NCBI GenBank assembly: GCA_030429685.1
Contig: JAUIEY010000038.1
Location: forward strand, 1-13,157
Length of the DNA: 13,157 nucleotides
Direction of reading: 5' to 3'
Origin: Gammaproteobacteria bacterium
Lineage (GTDB): Bacteria; Pseudomonadota; Gammaproteobacteria; Steroidobacterales; GCA-2729495
In this document: piece by piece, positions 1-5,888 of the stretch
Layout: the number at the start of each line of letters is the position of its first letter
Numbering within the stretch: the first letter of the stretch is position 1
The notes under the pieces: model-generated
Told to the model about the DNA's origin: nothing
Databases searched by the model: none
The model's input: the letters and a program-made list of their open reading frames with translations, nothing else
Position numbers and translations under genes: made by a program

Positions 1-861
1 CTGCTCGGCCGCATCCAGCACGCCGTCGCGAAAGGCGTCATGGACCTTCATATTCATGTATTCGCGCCGCGACTGCAGTTCTTCGGTGAACTTGGCAGCC
101 AGTATGCCGGCCGGTAATGCCATAGTGCAGACACCCAGCAGCATGATAACCATGGCCACGATCTTGCCAAGGAAAGTCACCGGGGTGATATCGCCATAGC
201 CGACCGTAGTCAGCGTTACCACCGACCACCAGATCGCCTGCGCCACGCTGTCAAACTGGCCCGGTTGCACCGTATGTTCGATTGAGAACATCAGGCAGGC
301 CGAAATAATGATTAACACCAACAGCGTCAGAGTCGCACCCGCAATGGCACCGATTTCCCGCCCCAGCACGGTAAGAAACATGTTCAGCCCGTCAAAATAG
401 TGCGACAGCTTGAGCAATCGCAGCAGCCGGAACAGCCGCAGGTAACGCAGGTCAATGGTAAACAGCAACGACAGGAAAAACGGCGCGACAGCCAGCAGGT
501 CAATCAAAGCCATCGGCTTGGTGGCATAACGCAGGCGCGCCTTCCAGCCCGGCAGGTTGTGGAACCAGCGGTACTCCGGGGCAACCCACAATCGCGCCAG
601 ATACTCGAGCGTGAATACCGTCACCGAGAACAACTCGAAAGTCCGGAAATGGTGCGCAAACCGGCCAAAAAGGTAGGTATTCGATTCGAGTATGACCGCC
701 ACAACATTGAGAATGATCAGACAGACCACAAAGCCGCTGATCAGCCGACTCGCCAGACCGGGTTTTTTACCGCCTTCCAGCAACGCAAAAACGCGCTGCC
801 GCAAACTGCCGATGCGCAGGGATGCAGGATCAATGACCTGAGTTGACCCCTGGCCGGCCAT
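1..861 (-). CDS. Voltage-gated potassium channel, six-TM Kv type (3' end outside window)
   Basis: My translation from the ATG at 861 gives 287 open codons that run off the left edge, so the C-terminus is missing. Hydrophobic segments lie at about residues 38-58 (S1), 76-93 (S2), 117-133 (S3), 171-193 (S5) and 231-256 (S6). S4 has five basic residues at every third position (R139, R142, R145, R148, K151), the hallmark of a voltage sensor. The pore loop holds the K+ selectivity filter TVGYGD at 219-224, and S6 has a PAG motif at 250-252. This is the bacterial voltage-gated K+ channel (ion_trans) family, acting in the inner membrane. The start lies one base after the motB stop, with purine-rich GGAGGAG/AGGA in the motB tail as ribosome site, so it is probably translationally coupled to the stator genes. 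A role in motility is inference; function as a K+ channel is well supported. Confidence 0.93.
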   Translation of the reverse strand, partial: MAGQGSTQVIDPASLRIGSLRQRVFALLEGGKKPGLASRLISGFVVCLIILNVVAVILESNTYLFGRFAHHFRTFELFSVTVFTLEYLARLWVAPEYRWFHNLPGWKARLRYATKPMALIDLLAVAPFFLSLLFTIDLRYLRLFRLLRLLKLSHYFDGLNMFLTVLGREIGAIAGATLTLLVLIIISACLMFSIEHTVQPGQFDSVAQAIWWSVVTLTTVGYGDITPVTFLGKIVAMVIMLLGVCTMALPAGILAAKFTEELQSRREYMNMKVHDAFRDGVLDAAEQ

Positions 862-862
862 G

Positions 863-1612
863 CTATTCCTGCTCCTCCACGATACTGATCTCGACGCGGC
901 GGTTTTTAGCGCGGTTTTCGGGCGTATCGTTGGGCGCAATTGGCTTGGTCGAACCGTTGCCGACTGCCGCAAAGCGCGACTCATCGATTCCGGTGAGCTT
1001 GACTACCTCATGGATCACCGCAACCGCGCGGTCGGCAGACAGTTCCCAGTTGGAGGAGAACTCGCTTGATGAAATCGGCACGTCATCCGTGTGCCCGGTC
1101 ACCATGATAGTGCCGGTGGTAGCCCGCATGGCGGGCGCCAGCTTGTCGATAATGCCCAGCATCTGGGTGCTGACATCGTCGCTGCCGGGCGGAAACGCGA
1201 CTTCCTCGGGCAGACGTATCAGCACGGTATTGCCTGTAGTTTCGACGGTAACTTTGCCTTCGGCAATGTCTTCCTTCATCACCACTTTGATCTGTTTGGC
1301 CGTTGCCTTGGTGGACTGCGAGGTCTGCACCCGGTTGCGGCTGCGCGAACTGCGTGACGGCGCCTGGAACTGACTGAACGGCGAATTAATGGAACTCGGT
1401 GAGGACAGCGTGGCAGACGGTGTCGTCGGCGTCTGCAATTGCAGCTGCTGCGAACCAAAGCCTTTGGCCATGGACTCGACCATTAACCGGTATTTGCTTT
1501 CGTCAATCTGCGAAAACGAAAACAGCAGTACGAAAAAGCACATCATCAGTGCCATCAGGTCGGCGAAGGTCGCCATCCATGCCGGTGCGCCTGAGCTTTC
1601 TGCCTTGGCCAT
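863..1612 (-). CDS. motB: Flagellar stator protein MotB/PomB (OmpA-like peptidoglycan anchor)
   Basis: 249 residues. A short cytoplasmic tail is followed by one membrane helix (about 13-35) carrying the ion-binding aspartate D18 in the context TFADLM, then the plug/linker (about 36-110, Ser/Thr/Pro/Gln-rich). The C-terminal OmpA-like peptidoglycan-binding domain (about 125-245) has GHTDD at 173-177, NWELSADRA at 188-196 and NRAKNRRVEI at 223-232. It pairs with MotA to form the ion channel that drives flagellar rotation and anchors it to the cell wall. The helix sequence FADLMALMMCFFVLLFSFS resembles Vibrio PomB more than E. coli MotB, which suggests Na+ coupling; this is inference. It follows motA after 14 bases, with GGAG about 9 bases before the ATG at 1612. 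Its stop is one base before the channel gene. Confidence 0.95.
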   Translation of the reverse strand: MAKAESSGAPAWMATFADLMALMMCFFVLLFSFSQIDESKYRLMVESMAKGFGSQQLQLQTPTTPSATLSSPSSINSPFSQFQAPSRSSRSRNRVQTSQSTKATAKQIKVVMKEDIAEGKVTVETTGNTVLIRLPEEVAFPPGSDDVSTQMLGIIDKLAPAMRATTGTIMVTGHTDDVPISSSEFSSNWELSADRAVAVIHEVVKLTGIDESRFAAVGNGSTKPIAPNDTPENRAKNRRVEISIVEEQE

Positions 1613-1626
1613 GAGTCGTGCTCCGT

Positions 1627-2409
1627 CTAACCGGCTTCCGGCTGCGCCTCGCCTTCCAGCGCGGCATCATGATCGTCGGCCAGATAGCTCTTCATGACGT
1701 CTTCGATAATGCGCGGTGAATCGCCATCAAGGATACCGCCCACGCCGGCAATCAGCAGGCCCTTGATCTTCATGACTTCTGCGGTGCGCAGGCCGATCTT
1801 GTCAGCAATCGGAATGGCAATGAGGTTGGCAATGATAGCCCCGTACAGGGTGGTCAGCAGGGCCACCGCCATGGCCGGGCCGATGGAACTCGGGTCACTC
1901 ATGTTACTGAGCATCTGCACCAGGCCAACCAGCGTGCCGACCATGCCGAATGCGGGCGCGGCATCGCCGATACCTTTAAAAATACTCTGCGACAGTTCCT
2001 GCCGTTCCACGGCATAGTCCATTTCATTCTGCAGCAGCTTTTTAACCAGCTCCGGGTCGTAGCCGTCCACACCCAGTTGCACGCCGCGCTTCAGAAAGGG
2101 GTTGTCAATTTGTTCTTCTTCCAGCACCAGCAAACCGCCTTTACGGGCCTTGTCAGCAAGATCCATGATGCGCTCGATCAGCGCCCGCGGCTCGTTGTTG
2201 GTGTTGAAGAAAGACAGCTTCACGCCCACCTTGAGCGCGTAAATGCAGTCACTGATGGTGAACTTCATCAGCGTTGCCGCCGCAGTTCCGCCCATCACGA
2301 TCAAAATACCGGGGATGTTGATAAAGATGCCGATTGACGAACCGACAACCATCGCCGCGACGATAATCAGAATACCGGCCAACAGGCCTATAAGGGTCGC
2401 TAAATCCAT
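1627..2409 (-). CDS. motA: Flagellar stator protein MotA, PomA type
   Basis: 260 residues from the ATG at 2409. Four membrane helices are visible (about 4-24, 28-48, 153-173, 184-204), with a large cytoplasmic loop between the second and third. The loop has the DKARKGG/LEEE region (R89, E97-E99), whose charged residues contact the rotor protein FliG in this family. The GDAAPAFGMVGTLVGL stretch carries the conserved proline P152 at the start of TM3. The opening MDLATLIGLL and the ISSUE-typical IGPAMAVALLTTLYGA block match PomA closely. A TTG at 2427 would add six residues (MGQRKS), but the ATG at 2409 has GCGGAA upstream and matches the usual family start, so I chose it. First gene of the motA-motB-channel operon; about 40 bases upstream lies a 36-base inverted repeat. 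Confidence 0.95.
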   Translation of the reverse strand: MDLATLIGLLAGILIIVAAMVVGSSIGIFINIPGILIVMGGTAAATLMKFTISDCIYALKVGVKLSFFNTNNEPRALIERIMDLADKARKGGLLVLEEEQIDNPFLKRGVQLGVDGYDPELVKKLLQNEMDYAVERQELSQSIFKGIGDAAPAFGMVGTLVGLVQMLSNMSDPSSIGPAMAVALLTTLYGAIIANLIAIPIADKIGLRTAEVMKIKGLLIAGVGGILDGDSPRIIEDVMKSYLADDHDAALEGEAQPEAG

Positions 2410-2448
2410 GCTTTTCCGCTGTCCCAAAAACCGCTTAAGTCAATCGAA

Positions 2449-2484
2449 GGGTGCGTGGCGGACAGTCCTGTCTGCCGCGTACCC
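2449..2484. repeat. 36-base near-perfect inverted repeat upstream of motA
   Basis: Arms 2449-2465 and 2468-2484 (17 bases each) flank a 2-base centre. Fourteen of 17 positions are exact complements. The three exceptions are G-T/T-G pairs when read as plus-strand RNA, but A-C/C-A mismatches in minus-strand RNA. The motA operon is transcribed on the minus strand, where the stem is followed by TTCGATTG rather than a run of T, so it is not a classical rho-independent terminator for the gene ending at 2606. It could be an operator, a leader structure, or part of an unannotated plus-strand transcript. The rest of the 196-base gap 2410-2605 shows no clear promoter by eye. Confidence 0.6.
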
Positions 2485-2605
2485 ACAGGTCCGGCCGCCC
2501 AGCCGGATGCCTGTTTTCCGTAGGCTTAATCTACCGTCAGGGGGCTTTTGCAACTGAGAACTGATTCACAAGTTGACATAAGGATCAGGGCCAAAAGCGT
2601 TGTTT

Positions 2606-3052
2606 TTAGCCGTCTCGGCGGCGTTTCTGGGCCCAGACTCCGGTGTCGGCGCTGAAATTAAGATAGCGCTCACTGGTGATGACGAAAATGGCGTAGTCCT
2701 CGGCCTGCAGCGATTCGACCTTTTCCTCGGGGCGCAGCTGCATGCTGCGCCAGCCGATCACCGGCCCGTAGGCCAGCACACGCCGGTTGGTAGCGACCAC
2801 AATCGCGGCGCGCGATTCTTCATGGCGCAGATACTCCTCGTTGCCGAGCAGTTTGATTTCGTCCATGCGGCTCAGTCGCACATTGGACGCCAGCAGCCGG
2901 CGCGGCTCAACAATCAGGGTAACCTGACGCGGCACCTTCAGATAGCGCCCGTCACCCGGTGCAGCCGGTCCGGACGCGCCCGCACTGACCAGAAAAGTCA
3001 GGCAGCAAACTGCCAGCACGGCAGGTAACCGGAATTTAACTCTCTGCATCAT
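2606..3052 (-). CDS. Secreted hypothetical protein with internal repeat
   Basis: 148 residues from the ATG at 3052, chosen because GGAGG lies 8 bases upstream; the next codon, at 3049, is also ATG. The N-terminus is a signal peptide: a basic MMQRVKFR, a hydrophobic core of about 15 residues, then VSAGASG as a plausible signal peptidase I site, so the protein is probably periplasmic or exported. The mature part has two similar stretches: RAAIVVATNRRVLAYGP...GW (about 82-102) and DYAIFVITSERYLNF...GVW (about 118-137), sharing AI-V-T-x-x-R-x-L and a G..W ending. This suggests tandem beta-strand units like propeller blades or bPH-type repeats. I do not recognise the family. It diverges from the mini axial protein gene across 126 bases and lies upstream of motA in the same direction, which suggests, but does not prove, a link with flagella. 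Confidence 0.75.
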   Translation of the reverse strand: MMQRVKFRLPAVLAVCCLTFLVSAGASGPAAPGDGRYLKVPRQVTLIVEPRRLLASNVRLSRMDEIKLLGNEEYLRHEESRAAIVVATNRRVLAYGPVIGWRSMQLRPEEKVESLQAEDYAIFVITSERYLNFSADTGVWAQKRRRDG

Positions 3053-3178
3053 GATGTGCCTCCATGATAGCGCCGATTTGTCAGAATATCCCCGCAGCAC
3101 CTTTATTTGCGACCCTGTTCGCCGACAGCCGGCCGGCGCCTTGTTAACGTGTGCAGGGATAGGTGCGGAGACTCAACC

Positions 3179-3415
3179 ATGACCTCAATCAACGGCAGCA
3201 TACCGGTAGCGCTTCAGGGCATCCGCCAGAACCTGGACGGGTTGCGCGAGGTCAGCCAGCAGGTTGCGCATGCCAGCGTGGAGGGTGCCGAGAGCAGCGA
3301 TCAGGCGGTATCGGCAGTGCGGGCCATGGAGCATCGCAACGGCGTTGATGCCTCGGCTGCCGCACTCAAGCGTGCCAACGAAGCACAGGGCAGCCTGTTC
3401 GACGCGCTGATCTGA
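3179..3415 (+). CDS. Small flagellar axial-like protein (rod/hook family, minimal)
   Basis: 78 residues from the ATG at 3179, preceded by GCGGAG with GGAG 8 bases from the start. An upstream in-frame ATG at 3107 would add 24 residues without a good ribosome site and is less likely. The N-terminal part (ALQGIRQNLDGLREVSQQVA, about 11-30) follows the pattern of the conserved N-terminal helix of FlgB/FlgC/FlgE/FlgG, in which L-x-x-x-S-x-N-I-A-N is usual. The C-terminal part (VDASAAALKRANEAQGSLFDALI, about 56-78) matches the C-terminal helix of rod and hook proteins, where residues like V-x-A-x-x-x-V-L-x-T-A-x-x-M-x-x-x-L-L-D are typical. The central domains of true axial proteins (usually 130-400 residues in all) are absent. 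Small proteins of this kind are often annotated as flagellar basal body rod C-terminal proteins; their job is unknown to me. It is transcribed towards the HDOD gene, whose stop is 45 bases away. Confidence 0.75.
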   Translation: MTSINGSIPVALQGIRQNLDGLREVSQQVAHASVEGAESSDQAVSAVRAMEHRNGVDASAAALKRANEAQGSLFDALI

Positions 3416-3460
3416 ACACAGACTGCCAGTCATACTTCTGCGCAACAAACGGTCTCGAGG

Positions 3461-4357
3461 TTACGAGATCGTCGTTATCATCTGGCTAATTTCGTCGCGA
3501 TGGCTGCTGACAATGTCCTGGAACGACGTGCCTGAGAAATTAACCTGCCCCAGCAGTTCTTCGGCGCTCACCATGTCGTTGCCCGTATCATGATCGGCAT
3601 AGTACTTGGATGCCGAGACCACCAGCGACAAACGATCCAGGTTGCCGGTCTGGCCATCTGCCACGGCATCCTGACTCTCGGTAGCATAGGTAACGTCTTC
3701 GGGCAGACCCCAGCTGTCGAGAATGGCGCGGGTGATGGTCGGATGCCAGTCATCAACTATCGACTCCCAGGCCGGATCATTAATTAAAGCCGTATCGTCG
3801 CGGTGTGCAACAGTCAGCAGATACAGCCGCCCCAGTTGATGGAACAGGCCGGCCAGCATCGCTTTGTCGGGCTGCATGGCTTCGAGCTGTTTGGAAACTG
3901 TGTAGGCGGTGGCCGCTACTTTGTTGCTGGACTTCCAGATTTTCTGCAATTCGGGGTGCAGCGGCTGCAGCCATTCCTGGTTCTGCATCTGCTGCATGGC
4001 GAAGTTGGTGGCCGTGGCGCGCACGATGTTCAGGCCCAGCATGGTGACCGCGGTGCGAAGTTCGCCAACCGGATCGGTGGTCTGGCGAAACGCCGCCGAG
4101 TTGGCAAGCTGCATCAGTCGCGCTGCCAGCGCCGGCTCGGAATTAATGATGCGCGACACTTCCTTGAGCGAACCGTGTTCGTCACCCAGAGCTTTCTGCA
4201 GTTTGATCACCACTTCCGGAAACCCGGGCAGCTCCAGATCGTCGTCAGAACTCAGATCAGCCGCGACCTTTTGCACAAAGGCAAAAGCCTGCTGACTGGT
4301 ATTGCTGTCTGCCGCCTGCGCTGCGGTCGGTTTTTCCTGTACTGCATCCACGTCCAT
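3461..4357 (-). CDS. HDOD-domain protein (single domain)
   Basis: 298 residues from the ATG at 4357. That codon has AGAGGA 8 bases upstream and is preferred over the ATG at 4387 (308 residues), whose upstream GGGG lies in a small hairpin (4394-4407). The HDOD domain covers about residues 40-250: LPGFPEVVIKLQKAL, then IINSEPALAARLMQLANSAAF, then LRTAVTMLGLNIVRATATN, the standard order for this family. At the position of the HD metal dyad the protein has HQ (LFHQLG), so it is unlikely to be a phosphohydrolase, as is usual for HDOD. HDOD proteins act as cytoplasmic signalling or scaffolding modules and several affect motility or c-di-GMP networks. It diverges from the FleQ-like gene and has a candidate sigma54 promoter at 4446-4461. 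Its substrate or partner cannot be read from the sequence. Confidence 0.88.
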   Translation of the reverse strand: MDVDAVQEKPTAAQAADSNTSQQAFAFVQKVAADLSSDDDLELPGFPEVVIKLQKALGDEHGSLKEVSRIINSEPALAARLMQLANSAAFRQTTDPVGELRTAVTMLGLNIVRATATNFAMQQMQNQEWLQPLHPELQKIWKSSNKVAATAYTVSKQLEAMQPDKAMLAGLFHQLGRLYLLTVAHRDDTALINDPAWESIVDDWHPTITRAILDSWGLPEDVTYATESQDAVADGQTGNLDRLSLVVSASKYYADHDTGNDMVSAEELLGQVNFSGTSFQDIVSSHRDEISQMITTIS

Positions 4358-4445
4358 GTAACTTGTCCTCTGATCCTGGTTTGCCATGCACCGCCCCGAA
4401 AACGGGGTTCAGCCTGATGCAAATCATCATAGAGGGGTGGCCGGC

Positions 4446-4461
4446 AGCAAATAGCGAACCG
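4446..4461 (-). promoter_or_regulatory. Candidate sigma54 promoter for the HDOD gene
   Basis: Minus-strand CGGTTCGCTATTTGCT has the -24 GG and -12 GC with the required 10-base spacing and a perfect TTGCT block. Against TGGCAC-N5-TTGCW it differs at the first T and two bases of the CAC. A start site about 12 bases further on would give a leader of roughly 80 bases to the ATG at 4357. A neighbouring sigma54 activator gene makes it plausible. One such match by eye can arise by chance. Confidence 0.35.
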
Positions 4462-4564
4462 GGTCACAATATGACAAGTCGGTTGTTGCATTGCCGCGCA
4501 CTGGTACAGACGTGCCTGTCGCGACAATACAACCAATAAATGCCTAAAAAATTTAGAGAAAGTG

Positions 4565-4593
4565 TTGCGCCGCAAGCGCCCCAAAGGTATTCT
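4565..4593 (+). promoter_or_regulatory. Candidate sigma70 promoter for fleQ-like gene
   Basis: TTGCGC (4565-4570) and TATTCT (4588-4593) are spaced by 17 bases, with 4 of 6 matches in each box. The -35 box overlaps the palindrome at 4565-4575. It would give a leader of about 150 bases containing both larger palindromes. The match is weak. Confidence 0.22.
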
Positions 4594-4615
4594 TTGCTGC
4601 AAGCAAGCAAGGAGT

Positions 4616-4627
4616 TTTCGTACGAAA
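4616..4627. promoter_or_regulatory. 12-base perfect palindrome, possible operator
   Basis: TTTCGTACGAAA is its own reverse complement and lies about 120 bases upstream of the fleQ-like start codon, just downstream of the candidate sigma70 promoter. Its shape suits a dimeric repressor or activator. I do not recognise the motif. Confidence 0.35.
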
Positions 4628-4681
4628 GCTGCTTAACTAAATAATAATCATAAAAAAAGGAAGTGACGGCAGAATCGTGCG

Positions 4682-4707
4682 GTATATGGGCTTTTTAGAC
4701 CATATAC
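4682..4707. promoter_or_regulatory. 8-base inverted repeat with 10-base spacer upstream of fleQ-like gene
   Basis: GTATATGG (4682-4689) and CCATATAC (4700-4707) are perfect reverse complements around a 10-base spacer, giving half-site centres 18 bases apart (just under two helical turns). It ends 39 bases before the start codon, so it may be an operator, possibly for autoregulation, or a hairpin in the mRNA leader. Confidence 0.4.
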
Positions 4708-4746
4708 GCGATAAAAAGCGGCGTTGACCACGGGGGAAAATCCGCA

Positions 4747-5877
4747 ATGCCAGTGCACGACCAAGGATGGCCGTTAGACTCACAGTTGCGTGTTGAACCC
4801 GCGCAGCCAGATTCCCCTCCCCCGCCGAAACACCCTGATTCGGGCGCAGCTTCGGCAAAACCCCAGCTGGTTTATTTCCCAACCGGACACAGCCGCAAAA
4901 TGGTGGTTGTCCGCCGTCTGGTTGAACAGGTTGCGGGTTTTAATGCCAATGTACTGATTACCGGCGAGTCCGGCACCGGCAAGGAATGGACTGCGCGCTG
5001 CATCCACGAGATGTCACCGCGCCGCGATAAACCGTTTATTCCGGTCAACTGCGGTGCGATCCCGACCGAGCTGATGGAAAGCGAATTGTTCGGGCACGAA
5101 AAAGGCGCATTTACCGGCGCGGTTGCTGCGCGCATCGGCCGTTTTGAAGCCGCCGAGGGTGGCACCCTGTTTCTCGATGAAATCGGCGACATGAGCCTGT
5201 CCATGCAGGTCAAGCTGCTGCGCGTGCTGCAGGAACGCGTATTTGAGCGGGTCGGCAGCAACCAGAGCCGGCCTGCGGATGTGCGCATTATCGCAGCCAC
5301 GCACCGCGATCTGGAACAGGAAATTCAGCAGGATAATTTTCGTGAAGACCTGTTCTACCGTTTGAATGTGTTTCCGATCGAGTTGCCGCCGTTGCGCGAA
5401 CGCCTCGAGGATCTGCACGAACTTGCGAACAGCAGTCTGCAGCGTTGCGCGGCCAATGGCCTGGAGCCAATAAAGCTGACGGACAGTGCATTGCGGGCGC
5501 TGCACGAACACGAATGGCCGGGCAATGTGCGCGAACTGTCCAACCTGATGGAACGGCTGTGCATTCTCTATCCCGGCGGCCGGGTGGATCAGCGCCTGTT
5601 GCCGCAGCGTTATGCCGGCAGCGGCGCGTCCGCCACATTGCCGACCGGCAGCAATGCCGCAACACCGTCACCGGCTGCTACTCCGGCCGATCTGATCGCC
5701 GCCTGCAACGGCATGCCGCTCAAGGACTACCTGGAAAGCATCGAAATCGCGCTGATTGACGCGGCCCTCAAAGAAGCCGGCGGCATCGTCGCCCATGCCG
5801 CCGAAAAACTGCAGATTCGTCGTACCACGCTGTCAGAAAAAATGAAGCGTTTTGGTATCGCGCTGGAAACGACCTGA
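4747..5877 (+). CDS. FleQ/FlrA-like sigma54-dependent activator lacking the N-terminal domain
   Basis: 376 residues from the ATG at 4747, with GGGGGA about 10 bases upstream. Residues 1-40 are a short Pro/Ser/Ala-rich tail. The AAA+ domain (about 41-280) has Walker A GESGTGKE (73-80), the sigma54-contacting GAFTGA loop (120-125), Walker B LFLDEIGD (141-148), the FREDLFYRLN segment (208-217) and WPGNVREL (257-264). After an Ala/Thr/Pro linker, the C-terminal Fis-type HTH (about 320-376, RRTTLSEKMKRFGI) with LKDYLESIEIALIDAAL before it closely resembles FleQ. In Pseudomonas and Vibrio this is the master activator of flagellar genes. Full FleQ/FlrA is about 480-490 residues with a receiver-like N-domain; here it is absent, and an in-frame TAG at 4696-4698 rules out simple upstream extension. 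The FleQ c-di-GMP motif LFRS aligns with LVYF. Tryptophan follows Walker A (KEW), where Val or Leu is usual. It converges on the next gene with 11 bases between stops. Confidence 0.88.
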   Translation: MPVHDQGWPLDSQLRVEPAQPDSPPPPKHPDSGAASAKPQLVYFPTGHSRKMVVVRRLVEQVAGFNANVLITGESGTGKEWTARCIHEMSPRRDKPFIPVNCGAIPTELMESELFGHEKGAFTGAVAARIGRFEAAEGGTLFLDEIGDMSLSMQVKLLRVLQERVFERVGSNQSRPADVRIIAATHRDLEQEIQQDNFREDLFYRLNVFPIELPPLRERLEDLHELANSSLQRCAANGLEPIKLTDSALRALHEHEWPGNVRELSNLMERLCILYPGGRVDQRLLPQRYAGSGASATLPTGSNAATPSPAATPADLIAACNGMPLKDYLESIEIALIDAALKEAGGIVAHAAEKLQIRRTTLSEKMKRFGIALETT

Positions 5878-5888
5878 CTGCAGTAGCT

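Larger units (their letters stand above)
4358..4746. other. Divergent regulatory region between HDOD gene and fleQ-like gene
   Basis: 389 bases without a convincing gene, AT-rich especially at 4530-4670, between two divergently transcribed genes. Besides the sites listed separately it holds CTAAA/TTTAG arms at 4544-4556, the 11-base palindrome TTGCGCCGCAA at 4565-4575, TTGCTGCAA at 4594-4602 and GCAA tandem units near 4599-4611. A small stem, CCCCG-AAAA-CGGGG at 4394-4407, lies in the HDOD leader. An in-frame TAG at 4696-4698 closes the fleQ-like frame upstream, so this region does not encode a missing N-terminal domain in that frame. Confidence 0.8.

Noticed and set aside
400..846. Plus-strand open frame of 148 codons
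   Set aside because: Gln/Arg-rich antisense of the potassium channel, whose TVGYGD filter and S4 charges prove the minus strand codes.
2990..3052. Lipoprotein signal in the 148-residue secreted protein
   Set aside because: The cysteines are preceded by Val rather than Gly/Ala/Ser, so LAVC is not a good lipobox; an ordinary signal peptide fits better.
3453..3468. TCTCG/CGAGA hairpin as terminator between the convergent mini axial and HDOD genes
   Set aside because: Only five base pairs and no T run on either side; it overlaps the HDOD stop codon.
4480..4495. Second GG-N10-GC match (plus strand) as sigma54 promoter for the fleQ-like gene
   Set aside because: Only the GG and TTGC blocks match; the CAC part is absent and the leader would be about 240 bases.
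4709..4714. CGATAA, possible FliA -10 before the fleQ-like gene
   Set aside because: No TAAA at the proper distance upstream.
4388..4746. Possible remnant of the missing FleQ N-terminal domain
   Set aside because: The frame is closed by TAG at 4696-4698, and the AT-rich sequence shows no coding character in the frames I followed.
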